Shown here: one piece after another, positions 1 through 4,605 of the stretch
How the letters are laid out: every line of letters begins with the position of its first letter
Position numbering within the stretch: the first letter of the stretch is position 1
Assembly: GCA_013316495.1 (NCBI GenBank)
Contig: WSMP01000106.1
Coordinates: 1 to 5,066 of the forward strand
Source of the DNA: Angelakisella sp.
GTDB lineage: Bacteria; Bacillota; Clostridia; Oscillospirales; Ruminococcaceae
Direction: 5' to 3'
DNA: 5,066 bases
Position numbers and translations under genes: made by a program
Notes under the pieces: generated by a model
What the model was told of the DNA's origin: nothing
Database searches by the model: none
Seen by the model: the letters and a program-made list of their open reading frames with translations, nothing else

Positions 1-117
1 GAGGGGGTCCGCTTCCCCTTTGCAAAGCCCTGGGGGCTGCTGGTAAAATACGTGGTCCCCGCCGCCATCTTCATTATCCTTTTTGCCGGGATGGCAATGG
101 GTCTGGCCCTCAGCTGA
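1..117 (+). CDS. C-terminal fragment of a membrane transporter, probably a sodium-dependent symporter (NSS/SNF family)
   Basis: Frame 1 is open from the left edge to a TGA at 115-117 and gives 38 residues. The fragment starts with a short loop containing FPFAKPWGLL and then has one strongly hydrophobic helix (about residues 14-37, VKYVVPAAIF then IILFAGMAMG) ending in LALS. An aromatic-rich K-P-W loop followed by a last helix of the KYVVPAAI type resembles the C-terminus of bacterial neurotransmitter:sodium symporter homologues, which import amino acids or related solutes with Na+. The family call rests on this short tail only. Another polytopic carrier with a similar tail cannot be excluded, but a membrane protein end is clear. 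A hairpin follows 17 bases after the stop, consistent with the end of a transcript. The start and most of the gene lie outside the window. Confidence 0.65.
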   Translation, partial: EGVRFPFAKPWGLLVKYVVPAAIFIILFAGMAMGLALS

Positions 118-133
118 TTCTATCTTAACCGCC

Positions 134-180
134 AAAAGCTCCCCCATTCCCAGGGAATGGAGGAGCTTTTCCCCTTTTTG
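134..180. terminator. Intrinsic terminator between convergent genes, possibly bidirectional
   Basis: Bases 134-150 pair with 154-170 (AAAAGCTCC on the left, GGAGCTTTT on the right, continued by CCATTCC with GGAATGG). There is one mismatch (C143/A161) and a 3-base loop at 151-153. On the + strand the stem ends in TTTT and is followed by CCCCTTTTT; on the - strand the stem ends in TTTT. It lies between the stop of the + strand transporter and the stop of the - strand membrane protein, so it could serve both. The tract after the stem is interrupted by four Cs, so its strength on either strand is uncertain. Confidence 0.75.
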
Positions 181-190
181 GGGGACTGCG

Positions 191-865
191 TTATCTTCGT
201 TTCCCGTACTCCGCCACCTTACAGAGGGCGGCCCCAACGAGGAAAACAAGCCAGCCGGGGTGCCACAGGTTCCAGATGAAGCCCAGGAAGAGATAGACGG
301 CGACGGCGGCAAGCATAATGGCGCTCTGGAGGGAATTCCTTTCCCCCTTCCCGGTCTCTTCTGCCGGAGCCCCCTTCTCCTGCCGCAGGCGGCGGCTGTA
401 GCTCTCGTCCTGGATGCCATAGTAGACAAACAGCCCCACCGCGGCGGCCACGACGCTTAAAAACGCAATGTGGTGCAGGTCCATCGCCCTGGCCCACGGA
501 AGCTGGGCCAGTATCATCGAGGCCACCAGCCCCAGGATGCAAAGGACCACTCCCAGGGTGACGGCTGTGGTAAATTTTTTCCGGAAGCACCGGTATTCCT
601 CCCAAAGGGGTCCCGCCGGTTCCGGATCCGGGCCGGGCTGCGCTGAAGCCTGGAGGGAAAGTCCCAGCTCCTGGCGCAGCTCCTCCATGCTGCCAAACTC
701 CCCCGCCACAACGCCAAAGGCCTCGTCCCCATTCTTCCCCTGGGCCAGCAGCGCCTCGTACCGGTCCGTCATCCCCTCCAGGATATGGGCCTTGGCCTCC
801 CGCACCTCCGGGGTATCGGGGAGGCTCAAAAACATGTTCTCCACAAAGTTCCGAATCTTTTCCAT
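191..865 (-). CDS. PadR-linked membrane protein with N-terminal DUF1700/HAAS-like or permease-prefix-like domain
   Basis: This 224-residue protein is predicted to sit in the cytoplasmic membrane; its biochemical activity is unknown. Residues 1-70 are a soluble helical domain of the kind DRYEALLAQGKNGDEAF then FGSMEELRQEL, which resembles the short N-terminal domains (DUF1700/HAAS, permease prefix domain 1) often encoded next to PadR regulators. A Pro/Gly/Asp-rich linker follows (about 72-87). Four hydrophobic segments come next, at about 100-120, 132-151, 180-200 and 203-216, with a charged loop at 153-178 and a basic C-terminal tail (GKRR). The ATG at 863-865 is preferred over an in-frame start 72 bases upstream because AAGGAGG (876-882) precedes it and the longer form would overlap the PadR gene. 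It follows padR after 5 bases, so the two are almost certainly cotranscribed. By analogy with other PadR and membrane-protein pairs it may sense or modify envelope state, but this is inference. Confidence 0.88.
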   Translation of the reverse strand: MEKIRNFVENMFLSLPDTPEVREAKAHILEGMTDRYEALLAQGKNGDEAFGVVAGEFGSMEELRQELGLSLQASAQPGPDPEPAGPLWEEYRCFRKKFTTAVTLGVVLCILGLVASMILAQLPWARAMDLHHIAFLSVVAAAVGLFVYYGIQDESYSRRLRQEKGAPAEETGKGERNSLQSAIMLAAVAVYLFLGFIWNLWHPGWLVFLVGAALCKVAEYGKRR

Positions 866-870
866 CGTCT

Positions 871-1215
871 CTATTCCTCCTTGCTTGTTTCCTCTGTACC
901 TGTAAAACAGTCCATCAGCGCCTTTGTTTCCCGCCACTCCTCCAGCTTCTCCCGGAGGTACTCCCGGCCGGGGGCGGTGATGGTGTAGTAGGTGCGGGGC
1001 CTCCCCCGGCTCTCCTGGCCCTGGTAGGAGGCGATGAACCCCCGTTTCTCCAGCCGGGCAAAGGCGGAATACAGGGTGGTCTCCTTCATCACATAGGCCC
1101 CGCCGCTGCGCTCCCGGATGGCGCGGGAAAGCTCATATCCGTAGGAATCCCCCTGGGCCAGCAGGCTGAGGAGGATGGTATCGCAGTACCCCCGGATTAC
1201 GTCGCTGCCAATCAT
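871..1215 (-). CDS. PadR-family transcriptional regulator
   Basis: A 114-residue winged-helix DNA-binding protein. The PadR signature is complete: a first helix region with ILLSLLAQGDSYGYELSRAI (residues 14-33), a recognition-helix region with TTLYSAFARLEKRGFI (46-61), and the wing with RGRPRTYYTITAPGREYL (70-87). A short C-terminal helix with EKLEEWRE follows, and the tail is acidic (TEETSKEE). The length fits the small PadR subfamily 2, which acts as dimers and usually represses its own operon. The start is the ATG at 1213-1215, because AAGGGGG precedes it at 1222-1228. The upstream in-frame ATG at 1239 has no ribosome site and lies only about 20 bases from the predicted transcript start. 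Two inverted repeats overlap its promoter, so autorepression is likely. The inducer is unknown. It is the first gene of a two-gene operon with the membrane protein at 191-865 and diverges from htpG. Confidence 0.95.
   Translation of the reverse strand: MIGSDVIRGYCDTILLSLLAQGDSYGYELSRAIRERSGGAYVMKETTLYSAFARLEKRGFIASYQGQESRGRPRTYYTITAPGREYLREKLEEWRETKALMDCFTGTEETSKEE
876..882 (-). promoter_or_regulatory. Ribosome binding site for the PadR-linked membrane protein
   Basis: AAGGAGG on the - strand, 10 bases before the ATG at 865. It lies inside the last codons of padR, which suggests coupled translation. It decides the start of the membrane protein against the longer open frame that runs to 937. 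Confidence 0.85.
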
Positions 1216-1221
1216 AGCCGT

Positions 1222-1228
1222 CCCCCTT
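1222..1228 (-). promoter_or_regulatory. Ribosome binding site for padR
   Basis: AAGGGGG on the - strand, 6 bases before the ATG at 1215. It selects that start over the ATG at 1239, which has only AT-rich operator sequence in front of it. Confidence 0.7.
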
Positions 1229-1239
1229 CCCTCTTCCAT

Positions 1240-1260
1240 TTACTATGTCTGACGTAGTAA
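1240..1260. promoter_or_regulatory. Candidate PadR operator O1, at the predicted transcription start
   Basis: Imperfect palindrome with 10-base arms around T1250: TTACTATGTC on the left and GACGTAGTAA on the right, with a single T/G mismatch. It lies immediately downstream of the -10 box and covers the predicted start site, a position where a bound repressor would block transcription. Half-site AGTA and TACT ends with an inner GTC/GAC resemble the dyads bound by PadR proteins. Binding is inferred, not shown. Confidence 0.75.
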
Positions 1261-1264
1261 TTAG

Positions 1265-1293
1265 ATTCTATCACAACTACTACGTCATGTAAA
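1265..1293 (-). promoter_or_regulatory. Sigma-70/SigA-type promoter of the padR operon
   Basis: Read on the - strand, TTTACA (1293-1288) is followed by exactly 17 bases (1287-1271) and then TAGAAT (1270-1265). These match the -35 and -10 consensus at five of six positions each. The transcript should start near 1258, about 40 bases before the padR ATG. Both candidate operators overlap this promoter or its start site. Confidence 0.85.
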
Positions 1294-1299
1294 GTAGTT
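1275..1299. promoter_or_regulatory. Candidate PadR operator O2, over the -35 box
   Basis: Arms AACTACT (1275-1281) and AGTAGTT (1293-1299) are perfect inverted repeats with an 11-base middle. The site covers the -35 hexamer and part of the spacer of the padR promoter. It shares the ten-base core TACTACGTCA with O1: in O2 this reads on the + strand (1278-1287), in O1 on the - strand (1259-1250). The two sites are therefore copies of one motif in opposite orientation. Confidence 0.7.
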
Positions 1300-1376
1300 T
1301 GGAAGGGAAATTTTTGTTCCTCCCTGCATTTCCCCCAAAAGGCCCCCTATCCGCCTCTTTCTTAACAAATTAGTCA

Positions 1377-1404
1377 TTGATTTTTCTCCGAAATGGGTTA
1401 TAAT
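1377..1404 (+). promoter_or_regulatory. Housekeeping (SigA-type) promoter of htpG
   Basis: TTGATT at 1377-1382 and a perfect TATAAT at 1399-1404 are separated by 16 bases. The expected start is near 1411, which places the CIRCE element at the very beginning of the transcript. A vegetative promoter combined with CIRCE is the usual arrangement of HrcA-controlled genes. Confidence 0.85.
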
Positions 1405-1413
1405 AGAAGCATG

Positions 1414-1440
1414 TTAGCACTCTATCTATCGGAGTGCCAA
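1414..1440 (+). promoter_or_regulatory. CIRCE element (HrcA operator) in the htpG leader
   Basis: TTAGCACTC (1414-1422), a 9-base spacer (1423-1431) and GAGTGCCAA (1432-1440). This is the CIRCE layout (TTAGCACTC, N9, GAGTGCTAA) with one departure: C instead of T at 1438. It begins about 10 bases after the -10 box and ends 25 bases before the htpG ATG, the usual place for HrcA to repress class I heat-shock genes. HrcA folding depends on GroEL, so titration of GroEL during heat stress would release htpG. Binding itself is inferred from the close match. Confidence 0.95.
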
Positions 1441-1452
1441 ATTACAGGATAC

Positions 1453-1459
1453 GGAGGTG
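1453..1459 (+). promoter_or_regulatory. Ribosome binding site of htpG
   Basis: GGAGGTG lies 6 bases before the ATG at 1466. It overlaps the alternative in-frame GTG at 1457, which therefore cannot be served by it and is rejected as a start. Confidence 0.9.
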
Positions 1460-1465
1460 GGCGCT

Positions 1466-3358
1466 ATGCCTAAAAAACAATTCAAAGCGGAGTCCAAGCG
1501 GCTGCTGGACCTGATGATCAACTCCATCTACACCCACAAGGAGATTTTCCTGCGGGAGCTGATTTCCAACGCCAGCGACGCCATGGACAAGCGGTACTAC
1601 CATTCCCTTTCTGGCGGGGAGACCGGTCTTTCCAGGGAGGAGCTGTTCATCCAAATCCTCCCGGACAAGGAGGCCCGCACCCTCACCATCACCGACCGGG
1701 GCTGCGGCATGAGCAAGGAGGAGCTGGAGCAGAACCTGGGCACCATCGCCAAAAGCGGATCCCTGGCCTTCAAGGAGGAGAACGGCCAGGCGGAGGATGT
1801 GGACATCATCGGCCAGTTTGGCGTGGGCTTCTACTCCGCCTTTATGGTGGCGAAGAAGGTGAAGGTCATCACCCGCGCCGCCGGCAGCCAGGAGGCCTTC
1901 TGCTGGGAATCCGACGGCAGCGACGGCTACACCATCACCCCCTGCCAGAAGGAGGAGACCGGCTCCACCGTCATCCTCACCATCAAGGACAACACCGAGG
2001 AGGAGAGCTACGACGAGTTTTTGGAGAGCTACCGCCTCCAGGGGCTGGTGAAGCGGTACTCCGATTACATCCGCTACCCCATCCGCATGGAGATGACCCG
2101 CTCCCGCAAGAAGGAGGGCACCGAGGACCAGTACGAGGACTACCAGGAGATTGAGACCCTCAATTCCATGGTACCCATCTGGAAGAAGGCGAAGAGCGAG
2201 GTTTCCGATGAGGAGATGGACCAGTTCTACCAGGATAAATTCGGGGATTTCACCGCCCCCCTGCGGGTGATCCGCAGCAGCACCGAAGGGGCCGCCACCT
2301 ACAACGCCCTGCTCTTCATCCCCTCCCGCGCCCCCTACAACTACTACAGCCGGGATTATGAAAAGGGCCTCCAGCTCTACGCCAGCGGCGTCCTCATTAT
2401 GGAAAAGTGCGCCGATCTCCTTCCCGACTGCTTCAGCTTTGTAAAGGGGCTGGTGGATTCCCAGGACCTGAGCCTTAACATCTCCCGCGAGATGCTCCAG
2501 CACGACCGGCAGCTAAAGCTCATCGCCGGGCGGCTGGAAAAGAAAATTGCCAGCGAGCTGGGCCTGATGCTGAAAAACGACCGGGAGAAGTACGAGGAAT
2601 TCTTTAAAGCCTTCGGTCTCCAGCTGAAATTCGGGGTGTACAGCACCTACGGCGCCCAGGCCGATCTCCTGAAGGACCTGCTGCTTTTCACCTCCTCCAA
2701 GGAGGAAAAGCCGGTGACCCTGGCGGAGTATGTTTCCCGGATGAAGGAGGAGCAGAAGGTCATCTACTACGCCTGCGGCCAAAGCCGGGATCAGCTGGAG
2801 CACCTGCCCCAGACCGAGCTGGTGAAGGAAAAGGACTACGAGATCCTCTACCTCACCGAGGATGTGGACGAGTTCTGCGTCCGCGCCCTGGGGCAGTACG
2901 CCGAGCACGAGTTCAAGTCGGTCTCGGACGGGGACCTGGACCTGGCTACCCAGGAGGAAAAGGACCAGGTGAAGGAGCAGAGCGACAAGGAAAAGGATCT
3001 CCTTGGCTGCATGAAGGAGGCCCTGGGGGAAAAGGTGAAGGAGGTTCGCCTCTCCGCCCGCCTCAAGAGCGGCCCTGTCTGCCTCACCACCGATGGGGGC
3101 ATCACCCTGGAGATGGAAAAGGTCTTTGCCCAGATGCAGGTGCCCGGCGAGCAGAAGATGAAGGCGGAGCGGGTGCTGGAGCTCAACGGCGGGCACCCCG
3201 TCTTCCAGAAGCTCCAGGGGCTGTACCAGGCCGGGGAAAAGGAGCTGGTGGGCACCTATGCCCAGCTGCTCTACGCCCAGGCCCAGCTGCTGGAGGGCAT
3301 CCCGGTGGACGACCCGGTGGCCTTCTCCGCCGCCCTTTCCCAGCTGCTTAGCCGGTGA
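1466..3358 (+). CDS. htpG: HtpG, bacterial Hsp90 molecular chaperone
   Basis: A full-length 630-residue cytosolic Hsp90, close to the 624 residues of the E. coli protein. It works as an ATP-driven clamp dimer that helps client proteins fold or mature under stress. The N-terminal GHKL ATPase domain shows FLRELISNASDAMDK (28-42, catalytic Glu31 and Mg-binding Asn35), the nucleotide-binding TDRGCGM (76-82, Asp77) and the glycine-rich lid-side motif IGQFGVGFYSAF (115-126). The middle domain has NISREMLQ (338-345) with Arg341 and Gln345, equivalent to the Arg and Gln that contact the ATP gamma-phosphate in yeast Hsp82. The C-terminal third (about 500-630) is the dimerisation domain. There is no organellar or MEEVD extension, as expected for bacteria. 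No frameshift or lost catalytic residue is seen. It is monocistronic: its own promoter and CIRCE lie upstream and a strong hairpin downstream. It diverges from padR. Confidence 0.98.
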   Translation: MPKKQFKAESKRLLDLMINSIYTHKEIFLRELISNASDAMDKRYYHSLSGGETGLSREELFIQILPDKEARTLTITDRGCGMSKEELEQNLGTIAKSGSLAFKEENGQAEDVDIIGQFGVGFYSAFMVAKKVKVITRAAGSQEAFCWESDGSDGYTITPCQKEETGSTVILTIKDNTEEESYDEFLESYRLQGLVKRYSDYIRYPIRMEMTRSRKKEGTEDQYEDYQEIETLNSMVPIWKKAKSEVSDEEMDQFYQDKFGDFTAPLRVIRSSTEGAATYNALLFIPSRAPYNYYSRDYEKGLQLYASGVLIMEKCADLLPDCFSFVKGLVDSQDLSLNISREMLQHDRQLKLIAGRLEKKIASELGLMLKNDREKYEEFFKAFGLQLKFGVYSTYGAQADLLKDLLLFTSSKEEKPVTLAEYVSRMKEEQKVIYYACGQSRDQLEHLPQTELVKEKDYEILYLTEDVDEFCVRALGQYAEHEFKSVSDGDLDLATQEEKDQVKEQSDKEKDLLGCMKEALGEKVKEVRLSARLKSGPVCLTTDGGITLEMEKVFAQMQVPGEQKMKAERVLELNGGHPVFQKLQGLYQAGEKELVGTYAQLLYAQAQLLEGIPVDDPVAFSAALSQLLSR

Positions 3359-3393
3359 TCCACCGGCATCCCAATCAATATTTCTTTGCCAAC

Positions 3394-3437
3394 AAACAGC
3401 CCCCGATCGCGCTGTCTGCACAATCGGGGGCTGTTTT
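3394..3437. terminator. Intrinsic terminator of htpG, probably bidirectional
   Basis: Bases 3394-3407 (AAACAGCCCCCGAT) and 3423-3436 (ATCGGGGGCTGTTT) are perfect 14-bp inverted repeats with a 15-base loop. The stem begins 36 bases after the htpG stop and ends in TTTT on the + strand. On the - strand it ends in TTTGTT, so it can also stop transcripts of the convergent membrane-protein gene. The U tract is short on both sides, but the GC core of six pairs is strong. Confidence 0.85.
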
Positions 3438-3456
3438 GCGCTCTGCAAAAAACAGC
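3430..3456. repeat. Second hairpin sharing an arm with the htpG terminator
   Basis: GCTGTTTTGC (3430-3439) pairs with GCAAAAAACAGC (3445-3456), with two extra A bases bulged and a 5-base loop. Its left arm is the right arm of the terminator, so only one of the two structures can form in a given transcript. It could be a remnant of a duplicated terminator or simply chance complementarity of A/T tracts. Confidence 0.5.
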
Positions 3457-3487
3457 GCAGCCAAAGCCACGCTGTCCCAAATTTCAA

Positions 3488-3560
3488 AGAAACTGTACCA
3501 ATAGCCACCGCCCGCATCTTGACAGCAAATTTGCGCCCTTCGGCTATTGGTACAGCTTCT
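3488..3560. repeat. 73-bp inverted repeat with 19-bp arms next to the - strand membrane-protein gene
   Basis: The left arm 3488-3506 (AGAAACTGTACCAATAGCC) is the reverse complement of the right arm 3542-3560 apart from one base (A3492 against C3556). The 35-base middle (3507-3541) contains the 10-base palindrome GCAAATTTGC (3525-3534). The right arm overlaps the TAG stop (3559-3561) of the membrane-protein gene by two bases, so the mRNA of that gene would end in a long hairpin. No clear target-site duplication flanks it and no open frame lies inside. It could be a 3' stabilising or terminating hairpin, or a small non-autonomous mobile repeat. Confidence 0.8.
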
Positions 3561-3936
3561 AAAAATGCAAAAACCCGTAGATGAAAAAGCCGGACACAGC
3601 CGCCTGGAGGGCGGTGAGCACCCCAATCTCCCAGATGGCCGGGGTATCCCCAAAGACGATGCGGTTCCAGGCCCGGACAATAAAAAAGTACACCCCAAAG
3701 CAAAGCACCGCCCCCAGCAGCATCACGGTGCTTCCGTACTGCCCCAGCTTTTCCAGAAAACACCGGTAGCCAAAGTAGAGCACCGGCACCGGCAGCCCCG
3801 TGTGGATAAGCCCCACCGCCAGGCTAAAGGCGATGCTGCCTGTGTTCTCCTTCAGGCAGGAGACCGCCAGAAAGGCGTAAAAAAGCAGGAACAGCCCAAA
3901 AAGGACCCCCACCCCCACCGCGATCCAGCCAACCAT
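3559..3936 (-). CDS. Small four-helix membrane protein, unknown function
   Basis: A 125-residue protein that I do not recognise. It has four hydrophobic segments: about residues 2-26 (N-terminal, with GVGVLFGLFLLFYAFLAV), 34-57, 70-87 and 102-124. The loop between helices 2 and 3 carries FGYRCFLEKLGQYG, and the loop between helices 3 and 4 carries RAWNRIVFGDTPAIWE. No signal peptidase site or catalytic motif is visible. The ATG at 3934-3936 has a purine-rich site (GGGGAGA) 7 bases upstream. Coding reality is supported by the ribosome site, the coherent helix pattern and the absence of a competing + strand gene. It lies downstream of the coiled-coil gene but behind that gene's terminator, so its transcription is either by read-through or from a promoter inside the upstream coding region. 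Its stop codon touches the 3488-3560 inverted repeat. Confidence 0.8.
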   Translation of the reverse strand: MVGWIAVGVGVLFGLFLLFYAFLAVSCLKENTGSIAFSLAVGLIHTGLPVPVLYFGYRCFLEKLGQYGSTVMLLGAVLCFGVYFFIVRAWNRIVFGDTPAIWEIGVLTALQAAVSGFFIYGFLHF

Positions 3937-3961
3937 CCGCTCTTCTCCCCTTTCCGCTTCA

Positions 3962-3991
3962 TAAAAAGCCCCCGGTCCGGGACCGAGGGCT
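3962..3991 (-). terminator. Intrinsic terminator after the coaD-linked coiled-coil gene
   Basis: On the - strand AGCCCTCGGTC (3991-3981) pairs with GACCGGGGGCT (3977-3967) around a CGG loop. There is one non-Watson-Crick T/G pair, and a run of five Ts (3967-3963) ends the stem. It lies 10 bases past the stop of the coiled-coil gene. It is the most canonical terminator in the window. Confidence 0.9.
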
Positions 3992-4001
3992 GCGAACTAC
4001 A

Positions 4002-4592
4002 CTACCGGAATCCCTCCGGCCCGCCCCCCTGCTTGATGGCCTCCCTGGCGCTTTGGAGAATAGCCTGGCGGGTGGTCTTGATTTCGCTGAGGGCGCGGGC
4101 CACCGTCTCCTCGGTGGAGCGGAGCATCCCCTCGGAAAAATCGTAGGCAGCCTGCTTCATCTCCTTGGAGCGGAGATTGGCCTGGGTGAGCATCTCGGTG
4201 GCCTTGGCGGTGGCCTGGGAGGAAAGCTCGTTGGAGCGGGCCGTCGCCTGGGCCACCATATCGGAGGCCTTCTGACTGGCTTCGCTGAGCATCGCCATCC
4301 CCTTGGCGTTGGCCTGGCGGACAATGGTGTCGTTATCCACCAGGGCCTTGGCCCGCTCCTCCGCCTTGCGGATCAGATCCTCCGCCTCCTTCTTTGCCAT
4401 GGAAAGAATCTCGTTGCGGTCCGCCACCACCGCCCTGGCCTGCTTGATTTCCGACGGGATGTTCAGGCGGATGTCGTCGATGAGGTCCCGGATGCGCTCG
4501 GCATCCACCATGCACTTGCTGGTGAGGGGCAGGGTGACCGCGCTTTCCAGCACCTCGTCCAGTTCATTGAGGATGGATTCCAAATTTGCCAT
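4002..4592 (-). CDS. Coiled-coil protein encoded next to coaD, often annotated as ATPase or V-type ATPase subunit H-like
   Basis: A 196-residue, almost entirely helical, charged protein with no membrane segment and no nucleotide-binding motif, so the database label ATPase for such proteins is not supported by what is seen here. Residues 1-60 hold a leading helix (LESILNELDEVLESA) and a region with RIRDLIDDIRLNIPSEIKQA. From residue 66 to 159 the chain falls into 11-residue blocks starting with Ala, for example ASQKASDMVAQ, ATARSNELSSQ and ATAKATEMLTQ. The tail (160-196) ends in a Gly/Pro-rich stretch. Such proteins recur beside coaD in Clostridia (family knowledge) and resemble DivIVA or V-ATPase stalk helices only in composition. 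It starts 13 bases after the coaD stop, with a strong site (AGGAGGT) 7 bases before the ATG, so it is cotranscribed with coaD. It is followed by a terminator. Function is unknown; a scaffold or cell-envelope-associated role is one possibility. Confidence 0.9.
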   Translation of the reverse strand: MANLESILNELDEVLESAVTLPLTSKCMVDAERIRDLIDDIRLNIPSEIKQARAVVADRNEILSMAKKEAEDLIRKAEERAKALVDNDTIVRQANAKGMAMLSEASQKASDMVAQATARSNELSSQATAKATEMLTQANLRSKEMKQAAYDFSEGMLRSTEETVARALSEIKTTRQAILQSAREAIKQGGGPEGFR

Positions 4593-4605
4593 CGGTGATA
4601 CCTCC

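Noticed and set aside
1216..1239. ATG at 1239 as the padR start (8 extra residues)
   Set aside because: No ribosome site precedes it and it lies about 20 bases from the predicted transcript start. The ATG at 1215 has AAGGGGG in front and gives a normal PadR N-terminus.
1300..1376. Stretch between the padR promoter and the htpG promoter as a small RNA or extra gene
   Set aside because: It is a pyrimidine-rich spacer with no open frame with a ribosome site, no convincing hairpin and no additional promoter that I can support.
1457..1468. GTG at 1457 as the htpG start
   Set aside because: It lies inside the ribosome binding site. The ATG at 1466 has correct spacing and gives the usual N-terminus of the family.
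1442..2503. Open frame of 353 codons on the - strand opposite htpG
   Set aside because: It is a shadow of the htpG codon pattern: low-complexity Leu/Val/Gly/His-rich protein, no ribosome site, and htpG on the other strand is certain.
3519..3548. Perfect TTGACA at 3519-3524 as a + strand promoter
   Set aside because: At 16-18 bases downstream the sequence is GGCTAT or GCTATT, not a credible -10 box. No + strand gene follows, and the hexamer falls inside the inverted repeat.
2513..3763. Open frame of 416 codons on the - strand spanning the end of htpG, the terminator and part of the small membrane-protein gene
   Set aside because: It runs through a terminator hairpin and two real genes, and the translation is Leu/His/Gly-rich without domain features. 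High GC content explains the lack of stops.
3547..4146. Open frame of 199 codons on the + strand across the small membrane-protein gene
   Set aside because: It crosses the terminator at 3962-3991, has a Pro/His/Lys-rich unstructured translation and no ribosome site.
4116..4313. DNA tandem repeat in the coiled-coil gene
   Set aside because: The 11-residue periodicity is at the protein level; the 33-base units have diverged too much to be called a DNA repeat array, and there is no CRISPR-like spacing.
4053..4598. Open frame of 181 codons on the + strand opposite the coiled-coil gene
   Set aside because: Gly/Leu/His-rich mirror of the repeated helical protein, with no plausible ribosome site. 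The - strand gene has a strong one and operon context.
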